From positions 62,001 to 126,000 of the forward strand of contig CAUYLG010026597.1 in the NCBI GenBank assembly GCA_963573385.1: a stretch of DNA of 64,000 nt. The letters are read 5' to 3'. The translations under genes were made by a program, and so were the position numbers. Position 1 is the first letter of the stretch, and the number at the start of each line of letters is the position of its first letter. Source of the stretch: Cacajao melanocephalus. Taxonomy: Eukaryota; Chordata; Mammalia; Primates; Pitheciidae. The notes under the pieces are model-generated. The model saw only the letters and a program-made list of their open reading frames with translations, was not told where the DNA came from and searched no databases. Below are positions 1 to 11,714 of the stretch, in pieces.

Positions 1-720
1 TCAACAATGACTGTAGTCACCTTCACTCATGTTTTTTCTTTTTGTAAGTTTCAGAAGCATATTCCTCTTCACTTGACTGAATTTTATTGAATCAAAATTC
101 CATTCTAGAAAAGCATATTATATTAACATTGAAATAGAATAAACTTTTGAATATAACTGCTTACTTTTTCATTGAAATTTAGCATTTTGCGGGGTATAAC
201 ATTGGGAATTTCCCACCTTCTTTTAACTGAAAAGTTTCAAGTCTACAGCAATGTTGAAAGAATACTAAGTGATCCCTAACATGTCCTTCACTTAAAGTCA
301 CCAGTTGTTAGCATCAGGACTGGTATTTTTCAAGTGGATCTTTCCATGGGATCACATAAAGACAGGGGAGGTTTTCTTACCTTTGAAGACCTGTAGGCAG
401 TCCCTCATAGCTTTAGAGGCGACACGTAAAGGTTCAGATCCCACGACGATCACCTCCTTGCTGTGCATGGTAGGCGAATTGCCTTATATTCAATATCTGT
501 ATCTCTTAAATGGAAAAATAATAGTGGTGTACACCCATGGCGGCATGTGAGGTGCATAGTAGATACTTAACGAATGTTACCTATCTCTTTGCCTCCTGGC
601 TGTGCCTCTGTCTTGCAGCTGGGGGAGCTATGTGGGTAGAACTGGACATTTTCAATTCAAGTCCTTTTTGGTCACCGTGGAAGATATTTGCAGTTAAGAG
701 AGTTATTATGACCAAGTGAG
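1..720. other. Intronic sequence without a recognised gene
   Basis: AT-rich intron 5' of the CDYL2 exon. Only short spurious reading frames occur. Bases from about 530 to 575 resemble the last part of a MIR or L2, but too little remains to name it. Confidence 0.5.
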
Positions 721-729
721 AAGAGGTTA

Positions 730-1018
730 GGTCTGAGGTGAGAATGGTTCAAACTCCAGTTCTGCCCTTACCATTCTGGACCTTGGTTAAGTTACTTGGT
801 CTCCCCGAGCCCTAGTTCTCTGTAAATTGGGAATAGAAAAAATACTTACCTCATTGGGTTGTTGTCCAGCAGAAAATGAGATGGGAGAGTCTGTGCCCAG
901 CATTTAGTACAGTGTCTGCCTCATAAGCACCTAATGAATGTTACTGATCACTGGTATTATTGTAAGTAAGGATGCATTGGCATAGTACCTCCCATATAAT
1001 TGCTCAATAAATGTTACT
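730..1018 (+). repeat. MIR SINE, + strand
   Basis: The order of motifs follows the MIR core and 3' part: a TTCAAACTCCAGTTCTGCC-type start, loss of the tail of ACCTTGGTTAAGTTACTTGG, a 'TTGGGAATA... TACTTACCTCATTGGGTT' segment, then CAGTGTCTGCCTCATAAGCA and AATGAATGTTACT. A second short tail copy (GCTCAATAAATGTTACTTA) follows at about 985-1020. Confidence 0.75.
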
Positions 1019-1146
1019 TATAAAAAGGATGGCGAACACTCACAAAATTGGTCTTTAATAGCCTGTGCTACTTTGGTGCAATGAAAAGAATAAAGATCTC
1101 ATGTGAAAGCTTGCAATGCAATTTCAAGTAAGAGTAAGCCTGGATG

Positions 1147-1434
1147 GGTCAGGCGCAGTGGCTCACGCCTGTAATCCCAGCACTTTGGGAGGCCCAGGCA
1201 GGTGGATTGTGAGGTCAGGAGTTCGAGACCAGTCTGGCCAACATGGTGAAATCTTATCTCTTACTAAAAATACAAAAATCAGCCAGGTGTGGTTGCAGGT
1301 GTCTATAATCCCAGCTACTCAGGAGGCTGAGGCAGAAGAATTGTTTGAAACCAGAAGGCAGAGGTTGCAGTGAGCCAAGATTGCACCACTGCCTGAGTGA
1401 AAGAACAAAACTCTGTCTCAAAAAAAAAAAAAAA
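1147..1434 (+). repeat. Alu SINE, + strand
   Basis: Complete dimeric Alu starting GGTCAGGCGCAGTGGCTCAC and ending in a 14-17 base A-tail. It lacks the usual CACTCCAGCC near its 3' end. A diverged target-site duplication is visible: AGTAAGCCTGGATGG just before it and AGTAAGCTTGGATAG just after it. Confidence 0.96.
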
Positions 1435-1680
1435 TAGTAAGCTTGGATAGACATGTGGCTACCACCAGCTGGGCATGGCATCTAGAGGCATCATGGGAAA
1501 GGACTGCATGTGCCTTGGGTTCCATATAGTGATGTCATAAAATAAACCAGCCTTCTTGAACCCTCCTGCAAGTGTTGGCTTCTGGCATTGAATGGCTTAC
1601 GGCTCACCCCATGGCTAGGACACATGCCTCTATTCCAAAGGCTTTATGTTGTTCTTATTGCCTGGAACTGACTTCCTTCC

Positions 1681-1728
1681 TTCCCCTCTGTCTTTCTCTG
1701 TTTCTGACCCTCTCGTCTTGTATCACAG
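1681..1728 (+). promoter_or_regulatory. CDYL2: Splice acceptor of the CDYL2 exon
   Basis: A pyrimidine-rich tract (TTCCCCTCTGTCTTTCTCTG and on to TCTCGTCTTG) runs into TATCACAG, with the exon starting at 1729. This is a good polypyrimidine tract plus AG, and it argues that the exon is genuine and not part of a processed copy. Confidence 0.85.
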
Positions 1729-2320
1729 GTTGAAAGGATTGTAGACAAGAGGAAGAACAAGAAAGGAAAATGGGAGTATCTTATCCGTTGGAAAGGCTAC
1801 GGGAGCACAGAGGACACGTGGGAGCCGGAGCACCACCTCTTGCACTGTGAGGAGTTTATTGATGAGTTCAATGGGCTGCACGTGTCCAAGGACAAGCGGA
1901 TCAAGTCAGGGAAGCAGTCCAGCACCTCCAAGCTTCTGCGTGACGGTCGAGGCCCCTCGGTTGAGAAACTCTCCCACAGACCTTCGGATCCTGGAAAGAG
2001 CAAGGGGACCTCCCATAAACGGAAGCGAATTAACCCTCCCCTGGCCAAGCCAAAAAAAGGGTATTCGGGCAAGCCTCCTGCAGGAGGTGACAGGGCTGCC
2101 AAGACGGTATCTTACAGGACTACCCCCAGTGGTTTGCAAATAATGCCCCTGAAAAAGGCTCAGAATGGGATGGAAAATGGGGATGCCAGCTCTGAGAAGG
2201 ATGAGAGGCACTTTGGAAACGGGTCCCATCAGCCTGGCTTGGATTTGAATGATCACGTTGGAGAGCAAGATGTGGGCGAATGTGACGTGAACCACTCCAC
2301 GCTGGCGGAGAACGGGCTCG
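1729..2320 (+). CDS. CDYL2: CDYL2 internal coding exon (chromodomain plus linker), partial gene
   Basis: CDYL2 is a nuclear chromodomain protein. Its family binds methylated histone H3 through the chromodomain and carries a C-terminal enoyl-CoA hydratase-like domain, which is not in this window. The exon is open for all 592 bases, starting in phase 0 (VERIVDKRKNKKGK) and ending one base into a codon. Exon residues 1-50 are most of the chromodomain: W21 and Y24 of RWKGY are two of the three aromatic-cage positions, followed by DTWEPE and CEEFIDEF. The third cage residue should come from the preceding exon. Residues 51-197 form a basic, Ser/Gly-rich linker with a likely nuclear localisation signal, KRKR, at residues 97-100 (2017-2028). 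The KWEYLIRWKGYGSTEDTWEP version of the domain and the linker point to CDYL2 rather than CDYL or CDY. Beyond 2320 the frame meets a stop at 2326-2328, as expected inside an intron. Identification is from memory, not alignment. Confidence 0.93.
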
Positions 2321-2327
2321 GTTTGTA
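2318..2327 (+). promoter_or_regulatory. CDYL2: Splice donor of the CDYL2 exon
   Basis: The exon ends at ...GGGCTCG (2320), followed by GTTTGT. The intron has GT but not the favoured GTRAGT, so the donor looks weak to moderate. The position fits the known protein continuing Gly-Leu-Gly-Ser, with the last Gly codon split across the junction. Confidence 0.75.
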
Positions 2328-2897
2328 GCTTTTCTTTATCTTGGGCTTGGCTCTAGCCACGGTCAACAGGGCGCTCTGCCTGCAGCTTAGGGACATACAT
2401 AAGACCCCCACCTCCCCGCCCGCCCCGCCGCCTTGTAAGTGGCCAGTAATTCCCCCCTTCGTCTCTCTCATCTAGAGCCTTGTAGACTTGATCATAGCCC
2501 CACATTGGTTACGGATCCTCATGCATGTGGGGGAGGCTAAGCCTGTGATGCTCCAACCAAGATCCGGAATGGGTCCAAAGTTCCAGACTGTACTTCAAGA
2601 CACCCAAGGCCATAGTAACCCCTCTAGACCCACTTCTCTGAGGGCAGCTCAGGTCCTCACCCCCAGGATCTGAGATGCATGTCCTCAGCAGGCCAGTGCC
2701 TCCCACAGCACGGTACACAGCCCTTGCTTGCAGCCCCATCATGCCTCCAGCAGTGTGCCCCAGAAAGGTGAGGTCTGGGTTGGGGTCTGCACTGTCTGCC
2801 CAGGCACAGTGAGGACTTGGAGTTGGCCATGCCAGCGCCTGTGCTGGAGCCTCCTTCCTTTCTGCTGTCTCTAGGTTGGATGATTGGCCTGTATTAG

Positions 2898-3270
2898 GTC
2901 GTGTCTTAGCCTGTGCAGGCTGCTGTGACAAAACAGCTTAGAATGGATAATTTATGAAAAATAGAAAACTAATTTCTCACAATTCTAGGGGCTAGAAGTC
3001 CATGATGAAGGCACCAGCAGATGCCACATCTGGTGAGGGCCTCTTCCTCTGAGCTGATGCCTTCTGTGTCCTCATGTGATAGAAGGGGCAAGGCAGCACC
3101 CATCAGCCTCTTTTATAAGGGCACTAATCCCATCCACAAGGACAGAGCTCTTATGACTTAATTACCTCCTAAAGGCTCCCCGCTCCCTCTTAATGCTATG
3201 ATTGCATTGTCAGTTAGGTTTCTTCATATGAATTTTGGAGGAACATAAATATTCAGACCATAACGTGTCC
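2898..3270 (-). repeat. ERVL-MaLR (MLT1-type) solo LTR, minus strand
   Basis: Reads in reverse as an MLT1-type LTR: CTTAGCCTGTGCAGGCTGCTGTGACAA-type 3' end first, then TTTCTCACAATTCTAGGGGC, CTCATGTGATAGAAGGGGCA, TTTTATAAGGGCACTAATCC and finally AATTTTGGAGGAACATAAAT. No internal viral genes are present. Confidence 0.75.
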
Positions 3271-4700
3271 TAAATGCCAGGTTGACCTCATCCTGTGTTA
3301 ATTCTTTTGGTTTGCACCTTCATACTGTAACACAGCCTGCATATGTTGTATTAGGTTATGGAATTCCTCCTTTTTCCAAAGTCTCTACAGGCCAAAATAC
3401 AGAAACAGGAGGTAATGACCCTGTAGTTCATGCTCCCAAACCTGAGGTTTCCTGCGTAGTCACATTGCTCCTTACCCGAGTCCTTCATGGCATCAGGTCT
3501 TTCAGGTTAGCTGCCTGTGCCAGTTATGTACAATCCCTCATTTCTCAGACACTGGTGTGTCTACCTGGTGGCATTTGTCTCTTTGGCTGCCAGAGACCCG
3601 AGCCTTGGGATGTCTGGAAATCCTACAGGAGTGTGTACAACCAGTGCCCAACAACCAGGGCCACCAGATTCCCCAGTGAAACCAGGGTGTGTGTGCGGAT
3701 AGGGATGCTGGGATGCAGGGGAATGGTTAGAAGGGTTGACAGAAGGTTGGGGTGATGAGGCCAATGCATATCAGTGTGATGATAGTAGCTCTGGAGTCCA
3801 GAATGCGCAGAGCAGGTTTCCCTGGGACAGCTTGCCACCTTTAGGGACTCCTGCTGAGAAATCTGAGCAATCTGCGTTGAGGCTCCTCTTTCTCCAGAGA
3901 GGAATTTCACCCAAACAGGATTTACTTAGCATCTTTGCCCTAGACTGACTCATGTTTCCTTCTGGGGATCCCTGACGCTGACGTGACTGTGCCTGCGAAC
4001 ATATGTAAAAGCTGTTTGTTTTAGAAATTCATCTCTCGGGGAGAAGTGGGCTCATGTAAATGGGGCTTGGCATAAACATCCGTGTTTGATGTTGCTGTGA
4101 CGGCTGCCGGTGGTGGCGGAGTTCCCTGTCTCAGGAAGGGTGGCGTGGGGAGCTTTGGTGGCTTCTTGGGTGCAGGGTTACAGCTCTGGCATGGTTCCCT
4201 GCATTCTGGCTGTTAGCAGCCTCCTGCCCTGCTCAAAATGGGGCAACCCCAAGAGTAAAGCATGAGGGAGGAAGATCTGCTGACTGGAGCTGACATTCTG
4301 CTGCATGGAGGAGAGAAGCCAGACGTGTAGAGAGGTCTACATGAGGGTGTGCCTCTCGTGTTGTGCAGCCTTCTGTGGTGAGGCAGAGCTCCCAGCTCTG
4401 TGCTCTTCATCCCTGGGCTTTGCTGATGCCACCAGTCCATGATCTGGTGATAAGGTATGGTAACCCACAAACAGGGAAAACTGGCGAGGGCCAACTTGTT
4501 GAGATCCATGATAGTCCCCTTAGCTGAAAATGCTGTTATAGACCTTTCTCGCCCTCTGATCTCTTATCTTCCTCATGTTTTCCTGATGTATGTTCTCTAC
4601 TCATGCTTCAGCTGATGCCGGCCTCTGTTTTGTCCGTTTCAAAAGGGCCCTTTTGCTTAATCACATCCCGTAGCATTGGTGCCTGTGAGATCTTCCTGTA
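3271..4700. other. Intron, no recognised gene or repeat
   Basis: Apparently single-copy intronic sequence of mixed composition. The longest open frame here (3282-3755) has no start context, splice signals or recognisable domain. I see nothing I can name. Confidence 0.5.
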
Positions 4701-4710
4701 AGGTTAAGAC

Positions 4711-4861
4711 GCTGGTTCTCAGATTCTGCGTGTATTAGATTATCTGGCAACTGGTGAGAGATGCAGATCACATGGAGTCTGATTTCCTAAGTCTGAGGTC
4801 CAGCCCAGAAGATGGACTTTTAACAAGCTTCCTGCGTGACGCTACTGCATTTTGAGACGAG
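4711..4861 (+). repeat. MER5-type hAT DNA transposon remnant
   Basis: The pattern CTGGTTCTCAGATTCTGCG, ATTATCTGGCAACTGG, AGTCTGAGGTCCAGCCC, TTTTAACAAGCTTCCTGCGTG and CATTTTGAGACG follows the MER5 consensus, strongly diverged. Confidence 0.6.
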
Positions 4862-4917
4862 CTTTCTGGCAAAATATGTGTGGCGGTGGGGCGTTGAAGT
4901 TTCACATCAGGTGTGAA

Positions 4918-5035
4918 TTTAATTCAATTCAATACTGATTTTTTGATCACTTCCTAAGAGTTAGTCGCCATGCTGGGTGCTTGAAGTAAAGTAATGAAGA
5001 GATAGGTATGTACATTTCCCTCTGAAACTTACAGC
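4918..5035 (-). repeat. L2 LINE 3' end, minus strand
   Basis: Reads as the reverse complement of the L2 3' tail (ATTCAATTCAATACTGATTTTTTGATCACTTCCTAAG, then CATGCTGGGTGCTTGAAGTA). It ends next to a local 20-base duplication (CCCTCTGAAACTT twice, 5018-5050). Confidence 0.5.
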
Positions 5036-6887
5036 CTCCCTCTGAAACTTGCCAGGAAGTTGGAATGCCTGCCTCTGGTTCCATGTTGAGAAGGCGCCTG
5101 AGGCTGGCTCCATGGAAGGAGTAACATGTTACATCTATGTGCATGCCTTCGCCATACCTGCAGTGGCATCTGCTGTGGTCACTGGTATGATTATTGTCCT
5201 AGTCACCATCAGCCTTTAGCATTCTAGTTAGAACTAGCTTGTTAGCCAGGTCTGAGGGAACTGGGAAGAGGAAAAGACTGAGAGTCCTTGCCTGAGAGAG
5301 AAGGAGAATGTTGAAGAGAGCAGTTTGAGGTTCTTGGACAAGACCCAAGACAGAGGGGATGTTGTGGTTCCAGAACTTTTTAGCAACAGGCCAGAGGTGT
5401 AGTCCAGCAAAGCGTGTTTCCACGTGTGTTTTCAGCCAGAGGGAAGCTTTGCTGAAGCCAGTGTTCATGCCCATGTGGCCCTGAATGTCTTCTTTCTACC
5501 CTCTTCCCTAGCCTCACCTTACCTGACCTGGATGGAAGGATCCAGTCTCCAGGGGCCCAAGGGTGAGCTCTGGGGGTTTGCAGCTCAAAGGAGGACGTCT
5601 TAGCCCAGCAAAAAGGGATGGGGGAATCCTGGCTACAGTTGGACAGCATTTGTTTTGGGGGTGGGCTGTTGCTTTTTATATGGCTTTAACTTCTCTTTGG
5701 TGAGTTAAGGTTCTGCATACAGAACAGCAACTTATGTAACATGTTACTCATTTACTGCTGACTTCCCTGATCTGCTGTGGAACAAATGCTAAATCGGGGC
5801 TCTGGCGGGTGGTGTTTTGGTTTCAGACTGCGTTTTTTTCCCCAGCAACGTTTGTGGGGCATGTGCATCAGTTTTACACTGCTCTTGATTTTGATTCTTC
5901 TCTGGCAATGAGTACTGGCTTTGTGGTCCGGGGCCCATCTGCCTCAGTATCCCTTGGAGAGCTTGTTAAAATGGGCTCTATCCCAGTTGAATGAATCAGG
6001 ATCTCAAGGGGCTGGGGGGGTGGGTTTTGCACATTAATGCTGAATTCTAACAGCCACAGGTATATATAGGAGCTCTAGCAGATATGTTTGGTTGTAATAG
6101 ATGGTTCCTAGATCCATTTGTTGGTAGATCCATCATTACTCCCTGGATTTGAAGCTTGTGAGAAGGAATGTGATCTGGTCCTTGAAAGTTTGGAGACCTG
6201 ACATAGTTTCTCCACCTTGCTGTTGCACTTTCTGCTAGGCATCTCTCTCTCTCTCTCTTTTTTCTAAAACACACCAGTTTCATCTGTACAGGAAAGCTGG
6301 CAGGTTTGCTAACCCTTGCTGTGGTTCTGCCCTGGAGAGCTGCTTAGCACTCTTGTCTAAGTAGGCCAAAGCATTGGTGCTTTACAGATTCACATGAGCC
6401 TTTAGCCAGTGTAACATGCCTAACTAGGAGCCATCGTTTCTCTTTGAGCCCTAGAATAGCATTTAGACTGGCAGTGTTCTCCAAATTCCAGAAAGGTGAT
6501 GAGCATCACTGTTGATGCCAGTCTTGTGGCTCCGTGTCCACATTTCTCACAGGACATTTGAGATCCTTTTCCTTGTGTCTTGATGACTGTTGTCTGCCAC
6601 GCAGACGTTGCATCTCACACATTGCATGATTCAGTGTTTGCAGAATTATCTCTACCATTGAGCGAGTCATCCCACACAACACACACACGCAACATTTGCC
6701 GTTTTCTCTCCATTGATCTTTTAAAATGATCTCAGCTTTCACTTCTAGAACGTTTGTTTATCTCTTCCTACTCGCTCTTTCAACATGATTATCGTTTTTG
6801 CCTTTATTGATCATAATAGAGAACTGTGTTTTGAAAGTACTTGGAAACTAAGCGCAAGCATGGGAAATGCCCAGTGGCTTTTGAGAA
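5036..6887. other. Intron, mostly unrecognised; one MER5-like scrap
   Basis: No gene is supported. Bases about 5915-6020 resemble MER5 (GTGGTCCGGGGCCCATCTGC, CTTGGAGAGCTTGTTAAAAT, GAATCAGGATCTCAAGGGG). The rest appears single-copy. Confidence 0.45.
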
Positions 6888-7078
6888 TCTAGGGGCTCCC
6901 AAACATGGACCCAGGATCAGAATCCCCTGGAGGGCATGTTAAAACACAGACTGCTCTGTCTGCCTTCAGCATTCTGATTTAGTAGGTGTAGCATGGAGCC
7001 TGAGAATCTGCATTTCCAGCAGAAGTTTCTAGATGCTGCTGTTGGTCCAGGGAGCCCGGTTTCAGAACTGCTACTGCT
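6888..7078 (+). repeat. MER5A-type hAT transposon remnant
   Basis: Nearly the full MER5A length. Motifs in order: GATCAGAATCCCCTGGAGGG, CATGTTAAAACACAGACTGC, TCTGATTTAGTAGGTGTAGC, GAGAATCTGCATTTCCAGCA and TTGGTCCAGGGAGCCCGGTT. It has no coding capacity; these are short non-autonomous elements. Confidence 0.85.
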
Positions 7079-7279
7079 CTATAGGAATAAGCTCCAGGAT
7101 GGTTGGGATGAAAATGCAGATGGTGTTGTGCCTGCCAGGTGGTGGTATTGAGGAAACTTGAAGTGCTTATGCTCTGCACCTGGAGCTGGCATTCAGAAGA
7201 CTTTGTAAATGGAAAGTTTGTGAAATGAAGAGCTGTAAGGTTGAAAGTTTCAGAGTATAAGTACTTTCCTGAGATGAAG

Positions 7280-7450
7280 CCTTGGAGTTTCCAAAGTACC
7301 CTGTGTGATCCTCATGACAGTCCAGAGAGGTGGTTGTTCTACCCATTTTACAGAGGTGGAGAGACTGAGCTTACAAGTGCCCAGGTTGGGATTAGGAGAG
7401 AAACTTGAGCAATTTGACTACAAATTTAACTACTGAGCTGGCCTCTATAC
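7280..7450 (+). repeat. MIR SINE, + strand
   Basis: MIR central part: GTGTGATCCTCATGACAGTC, TTCTACCCATTTTACAGAGG, AGAGACTGAGCTTACAAGTG, CCCAGGTTGGGATTAGGAG. Confidence 0.8.
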
Positions 7451-7644
7451 CACCGCCCAGCTGGATTCCAGGCAGTAACATTTTCCTAAGCCCTGATTAC
7501 TGACAAAAACATGTTCTGACTGGGGGTAAGGGGGATCTGGAGTGCTTGGTGGCACAAGATGTACTTCTTTGACACCCTCCTTGTTTATTGATAGAAGGGT
7601 ATGGTCCCTCTGAGCTTGAAATGCTGTGACTAACTCCATACCAT

Positions 7645-8345
<701 letters not shown>

Positions 8346-9429
8346 AGTGAAAGTCCTGAATAACCTTCTGGGCTTATTACAGTTCCCTTGGTACTTCCTC
8401 AAAATTAGGAGTATTTCAGAAGCATCTCATTACCTGCCCTGAACTTGACCCCAGTTCATTACCTTTAGAATCACCACTGCTTCTCTGGGTGCCAAGCTTG
8501 TCTCAGAAGAGGCCCGGGGTAAGCTGGTTCAGGAAGGCTCTGAGCGTCACCAGCAGCAGCCCCAAATTATCCGGTGAATCACCGAGAGGCCGGGAAGGGA
8601 GTTCCCCGGGCCAGCCTCTTGTCAGCACAGGTATCCATGTAACCACTTCCCTGAGCCCAGCTGCTCTTCCTGACACACTTCAAGCGCCCACCTCCAGGCC
8701 AACACACTTTCACTAATCTTTTCGATTTTTAAAAGCAGATGATTTTTCCAAATCAGTAACAACAAAGACTTAAGGGTTTTTTTAATGTTTCGTCTTTCAG
8801 AGCAAACAAGGAACTTGTGCTAATGAGTTAACTTCAAACTCTTAGATGCGGTAGTGTTAAGACCCTGGCCAACCTGGCCACTGCCCCATGCAAGTGGAAA
8901 GGGCCAGGGTGTGATGGGAAATCTGATGATTCAACCAGGAGCAACTTGACCCATGGCAGATCCAAGGAGAGAATCCATTCTCCCCACTTGGCTCTTAAAT
9001 TCTAGAGGTTTGATTTTGGTGCCCAGAAGAGGCTGATGGAATCTTGACCACTGTCAAGGTTTAGAAACCAAGTAATTGCTTTTCCTACCTGCTCAGATGT
9101 TCCTTTCCTCTCTGAATGCCTTAGGAAAGTCTTAGGCACTGTTTCCTCGTGGCTATCCATCAGAAGACTTCCATGAAGGGTGCAGTGGGGAGTGGAAGCA
9201 ATCCCCCCTCAGGAGCAAGCAGTAAGGGGTACAGTATCCATAGAGGGTTCCAAAACAATAATAAAAAAAATAATAATAATTCACTTACTAATGTTGGTGA
9301 AAAGCCACTCTCGCCATTGAGGTGGAACCCAGGGCCTTCCTCCACCCTGACTGCTCACACAAGACAGCCAGTCTTCATGAATGATGATGCTAATGGTGGC
9401 GGTGGTGGTGATGGTGGTGGGAGCAGCAA
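8346..9429. other. Intron, no recognised gene
   Basis: Apparently single-copy, with simple (TGG/GGT)n-rich DNA near 9388-9424 and an (AAT)n-like run near 9257-9280. No supported gene. Confidence 0.5.
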
Positions 9430-9690
9430 TGGTAACTAACATTTCTGGAGTTCCTACTGCAGGCAAAGCCTTGCTCTTTCTATTTGATCTGCTAAGTGTG
9501 ACTGAATTTCCTCAGCGGTTCTCTGACATAGCAATTTAACAACATAGCAACATAACAAGGTTATCTGAGATTAACCTTGTTTATAGATGGGGAAACTGAG
9601 GCTCAGTAAGAGTGAAACACAGCACTGAGGGAAGGAATTAGGGTGGGATGCTGGGTCTGGTGATGCTAGAGCTGTTGGAGGTCTGTGACC
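9430..9690 (+). repeat. MIR SINE, + strand, internally broken
   Basis: Starts TAACTAACATTTCTGGAGTT and ends with GATGGGGAAACTGAGGCTCA and the following MIR tail. The middle (about 9520-9575) holds a small internal repeat of CATAGCAA-type units. Confidence 0.75.
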
Positions 9691-9887
9691 AGTTTTATAA
9701 AGGAAGAAAAGTACTTTAGGGATTCAGGTTCAAGCCAACAGACCTTTCCCAGATACTATGGTCATTGTTCTGGCCAACACCCTGGGCCTGCCTTTGAGGC
9801 ATCTTCAGTAGCATCAGAGATGCTGACCTGGCATTCCAGGGAGGTGGGACCTCTGGTCTTGATGATTTTCCTTAGGGCCTTACATTA

Positions 9888-9990
9888 AAAGACACACACA
9901 TGCATGCATGTACATATGCATGCACATATTCATATCACACACACATGCACACATCACTCATGCACACGTATATATACACACATGCATGCA
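9888..9990. repeat. CA/TGCA-rich microsatellite
   Basis: Mixed ACACACAC, CATGCATGCATG and ATATACAC tracts over about 100 bases. Confidence 0.9.
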
Positions 9991-10059
9991 CATCTATGCA
10001 TCGTAAAAGGAACTCCCTCAGTTGTCAGTTTATTTCAATGCTAGAAGAAATGGCAAAAA

Positions 10060-10472
10060 AAGGTTAAAGGTCTTTATCAACTGATGAATGGATAAACAAA
10101 ATGTAGTCTTTTCATATGACGGAGTGTTATTCAGTCATAAAGAGGAATAAAGAGCTGATACATGTGGCAACGTGGATGAACCTCAAAACCACATATGATA
10201 TGATTCCATTTATATAAAACGTCCAGAAAAGGTGAATCTGTAGAGACAGAAAGTAGATTAGTGGTTGGCAGGGGCTGAGGGGAGGAGGGAGTGGAGAGTG
10301 ACTGCTAATGGTTACCGCATTCCATTTCGGGCAATGAAAATGTTCTGGAATTAGATTACGGGGACAGTTGCACAACTCTGCATGTTACACTAAAAATCAC
10401 TGAATTGTGCACTTCATATGGTCAAATTTTATAGTATGTAAAATCTCAGTAAAGCTGTTTTTGTTAAAAAAA
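10060..10472 (+). repeat. Old L1 (L1M class) 3' fragment, + strand
   Basis: Shows the end of ORF2 and 3' UTR of old L1s: AACTGATGAATGGATAAACA, GAGTGTTATTCAGTCATAAA, GGATGAACCTCAAAACCACA, AGAGACAGAAAGTAGATTAG, then AATTGTGCACTTCATATGG and a final A-run. Confidence 0.85.
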
Positions 10473-10504
10473 AATGGAGAGGAAAAAGAAGCTAGCAAGT
10501 AGGA

Positions 10505-10740
10505 TGAAAAGTAACAGCTACCGTTGCCTTACTGCTTGCCATGTGCAAGGGAGCCTTCTAAGTGCTCTCCAAGAAGCTGTGCGTCGAATTTCCTCGACAG
10601 CTACCATTTCTCACACTGGGAAATTGATGCTTAAAGAAGACACATGCATTGCTTGAGTTTGTCCAGGTGTCACAGAAGAGGGAGCTGGAATGGAATCACA
10701 GTGCCCACTCCTGAACCCAGGCTCCCATCTGGAAAATTGA
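10505..10740 (+). repeat. MIR SINE, + strand
   Basis: MIR-like order: AGTAACAGCTACCGTTGCCT, CTTGCCATGTGCAAGGGAGC, TTTCTCACACTGGGAAATTG, GGTGTCACAGAAGAGGGAGC. Confidence 0.7.
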
Positions 10741-10767
10741 GGTGCTCTTAGTGAACAAAGGGGCACC

Positions 10768-11218
10768 GTATTAGTTCCCTATGGCTGCTATAACAAATTC
10801 CTGCCAGCTTGGTGGCTTAAAGCAACACCACCTTCTTCCCTTACGGTTCTGGAGTTGGAAATCTAAAATGCATTGGCAAGACTGTGCTCCTTCTGGAGGC
10901 CCTGTGGGAGAATCCATTTCCTCACCTTTTCCAGCTTCCACAGGCTGCACATATTCCTTGGCTCGTGGCCTCTCATCTTCTAACCTGTGCATCCATGCTC
11001 ACATCTTCTTCTCTGACTCCAAGCCCGCTGCCTGCCTTCTACAAGGACTCATGTGACTACACTGGGCACACCAAGACAAACCAGGATAATCTCCCATCTC
11101 AAAATCCTTAACTTAATCACATTCACTAAGTCCATTTTGCCATTTCAAGTACCACATTCATAGGTACCAGAGATGAGGACATGAGATCTTTAGGGGTGTG
11201 CTGTCCATCCCACTACAG
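10768..11218 (-). repeat. ERVL-MaLR (MLT1C/D-like) solo LTR, minus strand
   Basis: Starts GTATTAGTTCCCTATGGCTG and runs through GGTGGCTTAAAGCAACACCA, CCTTCTGGAGGCCCTGTGGG and CCAGGATAATCTCCCATCTC to GTGCTGTCCATCCCACTACA. This is the reversed MLT1 LTR order. No internal retroviral genes flank it. Confidence 0.85.
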
Positions 11219-11344
11219 GATTTAGGAGAATTTGGGGGGAAGAAAGTTTCCAAATGGGTTTGTATTCTTGAATGTGCAAGAAACCAGATGGTACCAAGGA
11301 AATGTTAATTTTGTCCTCTAGATTATTAAAATTATTTCATTAAG

Positions 11345-11424
11345 TGCACATGCCCATCTCTGCATCGTAAAGGGAACTACCTTAATTGTTAAAGTTTATT
11401 TCCATGCTGGAAGAAATAGCAAAA
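11345..11424 (+). repeat. Second copy of an ~75-bp dispersed direct repeat
   Basis: Matches 9988-10058 at roughly four bases in five, sharing TGCATCGTAAA, GGAACT, GTTTATTTC and ATGCTRGAAGAAAT. The two copies lie 1.36 kb apart. The family is not recognised. Confidence 0.75.
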
Positions 11425-11714
11425 TCCATACCGAGTAAATTATTGCATTTAAAGTGAAGTTCATTTAAGTGAAATAATTGTTTTGTTTAAACTAAATCAT
11501 CTACTTGGTGTGGACTTCAATACAACTGGCAAGTGTTGAAGTTGCGTTAAATTCCCTTGTTGATTTTAGAGATGGGAGGCAAGCAGCTGCTTCTACGAGA
11601 CACAGATCTAACCCTAGGATGCATTTCTATATGACACTTACTGCATGGCAGTATTTTATACAAGCCAACTTGAGCCTTCCTAATGCCCGGTGAGCTGCTG
11701 TTAACAACAACAAC

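Noticed and set aside
1729..2320. CDYL2-like sequence as a processed pseudogene
   Set aside because: The frame is fully open, homology starts and stops exactly at AG and GT, a polypyrimidine tract precedes it, and no A-tail or other exons are attached.
3282..3755. 157-residue frame on the + strand
   Set aside because: Begins in an LTR edge, has no recognisable domain, and lies in an intron; overlapping frames of similar length occur on the other strand.
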